Below are positions 6,495 to 11,405 of a stretch of DNA of 11,405 nucleotides, one piece after another. The stretch spans positions 1 through 11,405 of the forward strand of contig CALVYX010000067.1 of the NCBI GenBank assembly GCA_944372315.1, given 5' to 3'. This DNA is from an uncultured Bacilli bacterium. GTDB lineage: Bacteria > Bacillota_I > Bacilli_A > RF39 > UBA660. The first letter of the stretch is position 1; each line of letters opens with the position of its first letter. The translations under genes were made by a program, and so were the position numbers. The notes under the pieces were generated by a model. It saw only the letters and a list, made by a program, of their open reading frames with translations. It had not been told where the DNA came from and searched no databases.

Positions 6495-6566
6495 AAAAAT
6501 ACTGTAGAAATTATTTCAGGAGATGTATCTAGTTCCAATCCTTATACCATTAAAACTAATGAATAG
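6495..6566 (+). other. Possible 3' remnant of a lost gene
   Basis: Between tsf and its strong terminator one frame is open for 23 codons, reads KNTVEIISGDVSSSNPYTI and a few more residues, and stops at TAG 6564-6566 inside the terminator stem. A stop codon embedded in a terminator is how three genuine genes here end or nearly end. The frame has no start and a TGA immediately upstream. It could be the tail of a decayed gene or chance; the protein is not recognised. Confidence 0.22.
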
Positions 6567-6596
6567 AATAAAGATTAAACTTATTCTATTTTTTTT
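6562..6596 (+). terminator. Strong intrinsic terminator of the rpsB-tsf operon
   Basis: A perfect 10-bp stem (AATAGAATAA / TTATTCTATT) with a 9-base loop is followed by a run of T to 6596. It closes the translation operon before the ftsW promoter. Confidence 0.88.
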
Positions 6597-6603
6597 AGTT
6601 GTA

Positions 6604-6612
6604 TGTTATAAT
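6604..6612 (+). promoter_or_regulatory. Extended -10 promoter for ftsW
   Basis: TGTTATAAT is an exact TGnTATAAT extended -10 element, identical to the one at 2145-2153. It begins 8 bases after the terminator T-tract, so any -35 would lie in the terminator stem; none matches well. Confidence 0.68.
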
Positions 6613-6637
6613 TAGTTTAACAATAGGAAGTGATGAG

Positions 6638-7777
6638 ATGAAAATATTACGATATATTGATAAATGGTTACTATTAATTAGTGTAGTATTATTTGTCATA
6701 GGTTTAGTTATGGTGTTCTCATCTTCCAATGTAGCTGCATTTATGCGATATTCGGCTAGTCCTTATCGTTTTGTTGCAAGGCAAGGATTGTTTTTATTAG
6801 CTGGTGTAGTTGCTTCGTTCATTATTATCCGGTTTTCTACTAAATTTTATGGCTTTATTTCATGGCCGGGATTGTTAGCTATCACCGTTGTTTTAGCTGT
6901 AGTATTATTATACGGTAAAATAGTAGGAGGAGCATCTTCTTGGTTTGATTTAGGTCCCTTTAATCTGCAACCTAGTGAATTTGCCAAAATTATTATGATC
7001 GTTTGGATGGCAAGTTTTTATGATATAAATAGAAATAAGTTAAATACTTATAAAGTAAGTTTATTTCCGTTAATTTTGTGTGCTATTATTGTTATATTAT
7101 TAATGTTACAACCTGACTTAGGAACTGCTATCATTTTTGCTGGTATTGTTGGTTTTATTTTCTTAATCGTTCCAATTGATACTAAAATAAAATATAGAAC
7201 TATTTTTATAGTTATGATAGCTGCAGTAGTAGGGGTAGTTATTCTTATTAATCAAGGAAATAGTTTAGTATTTCAACATCAAATAGAAAGATTAGATTTT
7301 TCTAATCCATGTAGCGAAGAAAAATTTTACGATAATGGTAATCAAGTATGTAATGGTTATAGTGGTATTAATAATGGTGGACTTTTTGGTAAAGGGTTAG
7401 GTAATAGTACTCAAAAATATTTATATTTACCAGATTCTCATACTGATTTTATTTTTCCTATTGTAATTGAAGAATTAGGATTGTTATTTGGTATTTTTAT
7501 TCTTCTGTTGTATATATTCTTATTAGCAAGAATAATTATTATTGGTCATGATAGTTATAATAATAGAAATGCTATCATGTGTTATGGTGTTGCCTTTTAT
7601 ATTTTCTTACATATTGTGGTTAATTTAATGGGGGTACTAGGATTAATGCCTATGACGGGGGTACCACTTCCATTCTTATCTTATGGAGGAAGTTTTACAA
7701 TATGTTTAGTAATGGCTCTTACTATTGTTCAAAGAGTAGCGATCGAAAATAATACTAGAAAATTATCTAAAGGTTAG
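6638..7777 (+). CDS. ftsW: Peptidoglycan glycosyltransferase FtsW (SEDS family)
   Basis: This is a polytopic SEDS glycosyltransferase that polymerises lipid II at the division septum. RodA is the alternative, but the PMTGVPLPFLSYGGS end fits either and FtsW is the better overall match. The 379-residue protein has about ten membrane segments. Diagnostic stretches are LGPFNLQPSEFAK (105-117), LQPDLGTA (157-164), GLFGKGLGNSTQKYLYLPDSH (248-268) with D270 of the following TDFIF as the likely catalytic Asp, and VPLPFLSYGGS (342-352). The large extracellular loop carries C225 and C238 in a short insertion after RLDFSNP, which the E. coli protein lacks. An AGGAAG at 6625-6630 supports ATG 6638. Upstream codons in frame, including a TTG at 6599, overlap the promoter and are unlikely starts. 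It is transcribed from its own promoter and may run on into comEA. Confidence 0.93.
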   Translation: MKILRYIDKWLLLISVVLFVIGLVMVFSSSNVAAFMRYSASPYRFVARQGLFLLAGVVASFIIIRFSTKFYGFISWPGLLAITVVLAVVLLYGKIVGGASSWFDLGPFNLQPSEFAKIIMIVWMASFYDINRNKLNTYKVSLFPLILCAIIVILLMLQPDLGTAIIFAGIVGFIFLIVPIDTKIKYRTIFIVMIAAVVGVVILINQGNSLVFQHQIERLDFSNPCSEEKFYDNGNQVCNGYSGINNGGLFGKGLGNSTQKYLYLPDSHTDFIFPIVIEELGLLFGIFILLLYIFLLARIIIIGHDSYNNRNAIMCYGVAFYIFLHIVVNLMGVLGLMPMTGVPLPFLSYGGSFTICLVMALTIVQRVAIENNTRKLSKG

Positions 7778-7800
7778 GAAAACCAAAATAAAAGGTTAAT

Positions 7801-7824
7801 AATCTCCTTAGGGAGGTTTTTTTT
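7801..7824 (+). terminator. Terminator hairpin whose 3' arm is the comEA ribosome binding site
   Basis: AATCTCC (7801-7807) pairs with GGAGGTT (7812-7818) over 7 bp (one G-U) around a TTAG loop, and eight T follow (7817-7824). The GGAGG at 7812-7816 is also the only ribosome binding site for comEA, whose ATG is at 7825. The hairpin could both end ftsW transcripts and hide the comEA site. Confidence 0.8.
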
Positions 7825-8553
7825 ATGGATTTATATAATAAAGTAAAAGATTTTGTTTTTGTATACAAAGTGAATTTATTCATCGGTGGAATTTTGGTCA
7901 TATTAATTATTTTATCTAATTTAGGTATCTATTATTTAGTAAATGCTAAAATCAATAATATAGAGCGGAAGGTAGGAGAAACGACAGAAAATAGTGAAGT
8001 TCAAGAAGAACCAAGGGAAGTTATTTTAGAAAATTATAAGGTAGATATTAAAGGGGCTGTAAAAAATCCTGGTGTTTATGAATTAAAAATAGGTACTAGG
8101 ATAATCGATGTTATAAAAAGAGCAGGTGGATTAAATAGTAATGCTGATACTAGTATAAACAATTTAAGTAAATATATTGAAGATGAAATGGTTATTATTA
8201 TTTATACTAAAGAGGAAGTTAATAACTTTGATAAAATTTTAGAAGAACAGAAGAATAATGAAAATCTATGTATTAATTACAATGGAGTAGTAAATAATGA
8301 TAGCTGTACTAATATTTTTGATGAAAAAGATAATAATGAAAATTCTAATTTAGAAGTTGATACTAAAATATCATTAAATACAGCTTCATTAGAATTATTA
8401 ATGACTTTACCAGGAATAGGCGAATCTAAAGCAGGAAGTATTATTAATTATCGTGAAAAAGAAGGTCCTTTTGAAAAAATAGAAGATATTATGAATATTT
8501 CTGGTATTGGTGAGTCTACTTTTGAAAAAATTAAAGATTATATTACAGTATAA
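7825..8553 (+). CDS. comEA: Competence protein ComEA, membrane-anchored DNA receptor
   Basis: ComEA binds incoming double-stranded DNA outside the membrane and passes it to the ComEC channel. The 242-residue protein has a short cytoplasmic start, one membrane segment (about 17-39), a linker, an SLBB-type domain (about 70-128: VDIKGAVKNPGVYEL, IDVIKRAGGLN) and C-terminal helix-hairpin-helix motifs (182-242: SLNTASLELLMTLPGIGESKA, ISGIGESTF), the DNA-binding part. Two cysteines, C149 and C161, lie in the Asn-rich linker between the domains and would be extracellular. GGAGG with 8-base spacing supports ATG 7825, but that site lies in a terminator stem. No separate promoter is visible, so expression probably needs readthrough from ftsW. 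The 3' end overlaps comEC. Confidence 0.95.
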   Translation: MDLYNKVKDFVFVYKVNLFIGGILVILIILSNLGIYYLVNAKINNIERKVGETTENSEVQEEPREVILENYKVDIKGAVKNPGVYELKIGTRIIDVIKRAGGLNSNADTSINNLSKYIEDEMVIIIYTKEEVNNFDKILEEQKNNENLCINYNGVVNNDSCTNIFDEKDNNENSNLEVDTKISLNTASLELLMTLPGIGESKAGSIINYREKEGPFEKIEDIMNISGIGESTFEKIKDYITV

Positions 8554-10624
8554 CTGGTTATTTTATTTATTATTTTTAGTATCTATTGGTTATAGTATAA
8601 TATATATAAATATTCCTAAAACAAGTGTTTATAGTATTGATGATAAGGAATTTAATTGTATTATTACAGATATATATGTAGATGGAAACTATTTGAGTTT
8701 AAAATTAAATGGCAAAGAAAAATTACAAGCAAGTTATTATTTTAATACTTATTCTGAAAAAGAACAATTTTTAAGTGAATATGAATTAGGGGATAGTATT
8801 TATATAGAAGGAACTTTAAAAGTTCCTAATAATAATACCAATCCTAATTTATTTAATTATAAAAAATATTTATATTCTAATAACATTTATTATTTATTGG
8901 AAATAGATAATTATCATAAGATTAAAGATAATGATAGCACTCTTTATAAATTAAAGAATATGATTGCTAATAGAATTAATAAAATAGATGCGTCTTCTTC
9001 TTATTTGATGGCTTTAATATTAGGAGATGATAGATATATTAGTAAAGATATGGTTAATATTTATCAAGATATTGGTATTAGTCATTTATTTGCAATATCA
9101 GGGAGTCATATCACCGTTTTTGCTGGTATTTTATTATTTATATTAAAAAAAATAAGATTAGGAGAAAAGTTTAGATACTTAATCGTTACGCTTTTTCTTT
9201 TGTTTTATATGTTTGTAACTGGATTTTCTTCTTCCATTGTAAGAGCGGTAGTTGTTTTTGTATTATTATCTATAAATAAAATTTTTAAATTAGAGATAAA
9301 AATATTTAATGTTTTTATTTTAGGTATATCACTAATAATATTTATAACCCCTTTTATTATTTTTCAAATAGGATTTCAATTTTCATCTATTATCAGTTGT
9401 ATTTTAATTTTATTTAGTCAATTGATTAATTTACAACAAGGATATTTTAAAAAAGTTTTTATAACGTCCTTTATATCTTTTTTAGTTAGTATTCCTATTT
9501 GTTTATATAATTTTTATCAAATAAATGTACTAAGTATTATTTATAATATGTTTTTTATTCCATTTATGAATTTTATTTTATTTCCTATTACTTTAATAAC
9601 TTTTATTATTCCATGGTTAGATTCTATATTATGGATGTTAATAAATATTTTAGAATTTGTTGCAAAATTATGTAGCAATATACCAAGCGTATTAATTTTT
9701 AAAAAACCAAGTATTGTTATATTTGGGTTATATTTTATTATAATATTTATGATTTTGAAAAGATGGAATAAAAGTAAAAAAATATTACTTATTTTTATTG
9801 TTGCTTTAAGCATTCATTATAATTATAATCTCATATTTAGTAGTGATTATATTATATTTATTGATGTAGGGCAGGGCGATAGTATTTTAATTCATTCTAA
9901 TAACAAATCTTTATTAATTGATACTGGTGGAAAAATAACTTATAAGAAAGAAGAATGGGAAGAAAGAACTAATAATAACAGTCTTTCTGATAATACAGTG
10001 ATTCCCTTACTAAAATCTTTGGGAATAAGAAAATTAGATTATTTAATTTTAACCCATGGAGATTATGATCATATGGGTGAGGCAATTAATCTAGTAGAAA
10101 ACTTTAAAGTAGAGAAAGTAATATTTAATTGTGGGCCATATAATGATTTAGAAAATGAGTTGATTAAAGTTTTAGATAAAAAGAAAATATCATATTATTT
10201 ATATATTAAAGAATTGAATATTGATGATAATAAATTATATTTTTTAAATAATAAAGATTATGGTAATGAAAATGATAATTCATCTGTTATTTATACAGAG
10301 CTAAATAATCATAAATTTCTATTTATGGGAGACGCTGGCGTAGATGTCGAAGAAGATTTAATTGATAAATATAATTTGCAAGATATAGACGTTTTAAAAG
10401 TTGGACATCACGGAAGTAAGACAAGTAGTAGTAAGAATTTTATTAATGAGGTTAATCCTAAATACTCAATTATAAGTGTTGGCAAAAACAATAGATATGG
10501 ACATCCGAATGAAAATGTGTTAGATAATTTAGAAGATTCAAAAATATATAGAACAGATCAAGATGGAAGTATTATGTTCAAGATTAATAAGGATAAATTA
10601 AAAATAAAAACATGTGCACCATAG
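8522..10624 (+). CDS. comEC: ComEC/Rec2-type DNA uptake channel
   Basis: ComEC is the polytopic channel that carries single-stranded DNA into the cytoplasm during transformation. From TTG 8522 it has 700 residues. Parts in order are two N-terminal membrane segments, an extracellular OB-fold domain (about 40-135: LGDSIYIEGTLKVP), the competence membrane domain (about 165-430: ALILGDDRYI, HLFAISGSHIT) and a C-terminal metallo-beta-lactamase-like domain (445-700). The last keeps DVGQGDS (448-454), THGDYDH (511-517), MGDAG (602-606), GHHGS (628-632) and a later YGHP, so the putative nuclease site looks intact. There is no ATG. GGTGAG at 8509-8514 with 7-base spacing favours TTG 8522; TTG 8507 and GTG 8510 are alternatives. 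The 32-base overlap with comEA suggests translational coupling. The extracellular domain has a single cysteine, so the disulfide described in B. subtilis ComEC cannot form there. Confidence 0.95.
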   Translation: MKKLKIILQYNWLFYLLFLVSIGYSIIYINIPKTSVYSIDDKEFNCIITDIYVDGNYLSLKLNGKEKLQASYYFNTYSEKEQFLSEYELGDSIYIEGTLKVPNNNTNPNLFNYKKYLYSNNIYYLLEIDNYHKIKDNDSTLYKLKNMIANRINKIDASSSYLMALILGDDRYISKDMVNIYQDIGISHLFAISGSHITVFAGILLFILKKIRLGEKFRYLIVTLFLLFYMFVTGFSSSIVRAVVVFVLLSINKIFKLEIKIFNVFILGISLIIFITPFIIFQIGFQFSSIISCILILFSQLINLQQGYFKKVFITSFISFLVSIPICLYNFYQINVLSIIYNMFFIPFMNFILFPITLITFIIPWLDSILWMLINILEFVAKLCSNIPSVLIFKKPSIVIFGLYFIIIFMILKRWNKSKKILLIFIVALSIHYNYNLIFSSDYIIFIDVGQGDSILIHSNNKSLLIDTGGKITYKKEEWEERTNNNSLSDNTVIPLLKSLGIRKLDYLILTHGDYDHMGEAINLVENFKVEKVIFNCGPYNDLENELIKVLDKKKISYYLYIKELNIDDNKLYFLNNKDYGNENDNSSVIYTELNNHKFLFMGDAGVDVEEDLIDKYNLQDIDVLKVGHHGSKTSSSKNFINEVNPKYSIISVGKNNRYGHPNENVLDNLEDSKIYRTDQDGSIMFKINKDKLKIKTCAP

Positions 10625-10638
10625 AAAGGAGAATTAAA

Positions 10639-11405
10639 ATGAATGAGATAAAAGAATATAATGAGAAAATGTTTGAAGATATAAAACATATCGATAAATT
10701 TGGTAATGAATATTGGTATGCAAGAGAATTACAAAATATTCTAGGATATCACCAATGGCGAAGCATAAATGATTTGATTGAAAGAGCTAAAGTTGCGTGT
10801 CAAGAAAGTAAATACAATATAAATGATCATTTTGCGGTACAACGCAAAATGATAAAACTAGCAAAAGGTGCAACAAGAAATGTTGTAGATTACAAATTGT
10901 CAAGATATGCATGTTATTTAATAGCTCAAAATGCCAATCCAAGATTAAAAATTATTGCTCTTGCTCAAACATATTTTGCAGTACAAACTAGAAAACAAGA
11001 AATTAGTGAAAAAGAATATAGCGAATTAACAGAAGATGAGAAAAGATTTTACCAAAGAGATTTGACAAGAAAAGGTAATTATTCTCTAAATCAAGCTGCC
11101 AAAAACGCAGGAGTTAAAAATTTTGACAAATTTCATAATTCAGGTTATAAAGGTTTGTATAATGGAGAAACTGCTGATGATATTGCTAAAAGAAAAGGAC
11201 TAAGATATAGAGAAGACATTTTAGATAATATGGGAAGTGAAGAACTTGCGGCAAATCTTTTCCGCATTACGCAGACTGAATCAAGATTAAAAAAAGATAA
11301 TAATTGTAACGAAAAAGAAGCCAATAAAACACATTATAATATTGGTAAAAATATAAGAGAAAAAAAAAAAAAAAATGGTGGTACTATGCCAGAAGAATTA
11401 CCTAT
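10639..11405 (+). CDS. dinD: DNA-damage-inducible protein D (DinD), 3'-truncated by the window
   Basis: DinD is an SOS protein in E. coli, where it modulates RecA filaments. The frame is open from ATG 10639 to the window end (255 codons; the family has about 270-280 residues, so little is missing). Family stretches include NEYWYARELQNILGY, LSRYACYLIAQNANPR, ALAQTYFAVQTR, GYKGLYNGETADDIAKRKGL, MGSEELAANLFRITQTE and GGTMPEELP. AAAGGAGA 8 bases before ATG is a good ribosome binding site. The gene starts 14 bases after comEC with no terminator or promoter between, so it is probably the third gene of the comEA-comEC transcript. No LexA-type box was recognised nearby. Odd features are a perfect 11-bp inverted repeat (10826-10853) and a run of 16 A (11360-11375) that encodes KKKK just before GGTMPEELP. 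Codon use is as AT-rich as its neighbours. Confidence 0.93.
   Translation, partial: MNEIKEYNEKMFEDIKHIDKFGNEYWYARELQNILGYHQWRSINDLIERAKVACQESKYNINDHFAVQRKMIKLAKGATRNVVDYKLSRYACYLIAQNANPRLKIIALAQTYFAVQTRKQEISEKEYSELTEDEKRFYQRDLTRKGNYSLNQAAKNAGVKNFDKFHNSGYKGLYNGETADDIAKRKGLRYREDILDNMGSEELAANLFRITQTESRLKKDNNCNEKEANKTHYNIGKNIREKKKKNGGTMPEELP
10826..10853 (+). repeat. Perfect 11-bp inverted repeat inside dinD
   Basis: ATCATTTTGCG (10826-10836) and CGCAAAATGAT (10843-10853) are exact reverse complements separated by GTACAA. No T-tract follows on either strand, so it is not a terminator. It lies in the coding frame of dinD (around HFAVQRKMI). Confidence 0.85.
11360..11375 (+). repeat. Poly-A tract of 16 inside dinD
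   Basis: Sixteen consecutive A encode the end of a Glu codon, four Lys and the start of an Asn codon, in frame, immediately before the conserved GGTMPEELP. Such tracts are prone to replication and transcription slippage and to sequencing length errors. Confidence 0.9.

Noticed and set aside
6599..6637. A longer ftsW product starting at TTG 6599.
   Set aside because: That start lies upstream of and across the -10 promoter element. ATG 6638 has a proper ribosome binding site and gives the expected N-terminus.
11246..11274. TGCGG / CCGCA inverted arms near the end of dinD.
   Set aside because: Only five base pairs with a loop of about ten, well within chance expectation and without T-tract or other context.
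1..11405. Use of TGA as a tryptophan codon (mycoplasma-type code).
   Set aside because: The Trp codons I checked are TGG and no conserved protein needs an in-frame TGA. No complete gene uses TGA as a stop either, so the window does not decide it, and the standard bacterial code suffices.

Overview
The window is AT-rich, gene-dense, entirely plus-strand DNA from a low-GC Gram-positive (Bacillota) bacterium. The evidence is a DnaI-type helicase loader, an L20-type leader in front of infC-rpmI-rplT, FtsW, the ComEA/ComEC DNA-uptake proteins and strong GGAGG ribosome binding sites. Very short intergenic gaps and lysine/glutamate-rich tails on ribosomal proteins suggest a small-genome lineage of uncultured Bacilli or Mollicutes relatives; this placement is inference. 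All complete genes stop with TAA or TAG and the tryptophan codons checked are TGG, so the genetic code is not settled here.

Layout. (1) Positions 1-505: the C-terminal part of a prepilin peptidase, closed by a terminator that runs straight into an extended -10 promoter. (2) 562-2140: dnaI, with a terminator built on its stop codon, then a cysteine-rich protein of the YkgJ-like metal-chelating type. (3) 2170-2987: a secreted TasA/camelysin-like surface protein split by a one-base frameshift. (4) 2995-4485: a consensus promoter, an attenuator leader, infC (apparently starting at ATA), rpmI and rplT. (5) 4495-6596: a candidate structured leader, rpsB, tsf, a short possible gene remnant and a strong terminator. 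(6) 6604-7777: promoter and ftsW. (7) 7801-11405: a terminator hairpin whose 3' arm is the comEA ribosome binding site, then comEA, overlapping comEC, and dinD, which runs off the window.

Two themes connect the genes. One is translation: IF-3, L35, L20, S2 and EF-Ts lie in two adjacent operons, and both L20 and S2 end in a charged linker plus the same roughly 35-residue Rho_N/SAP-like domain. The other is DNA uptake and processing: a prepilin peptidase at the left edge, and ComEA (DNA receptor), ComEC (membrane channel) and DinD (a RecA-modulating SOS protein in E. coli) at the right edge.

Most worth a second look are the shared domain on the two ribosomal proteins, the comEA-comEC-dinD arrangement with its attenuator-like hairpin, the infC leader with its ATA start, and a 16-A tract inside dinD. 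No tRNA, rRNA, CRISPR array or insertion sequence was seen, and no gene-free stretch exceeds 300 bases.
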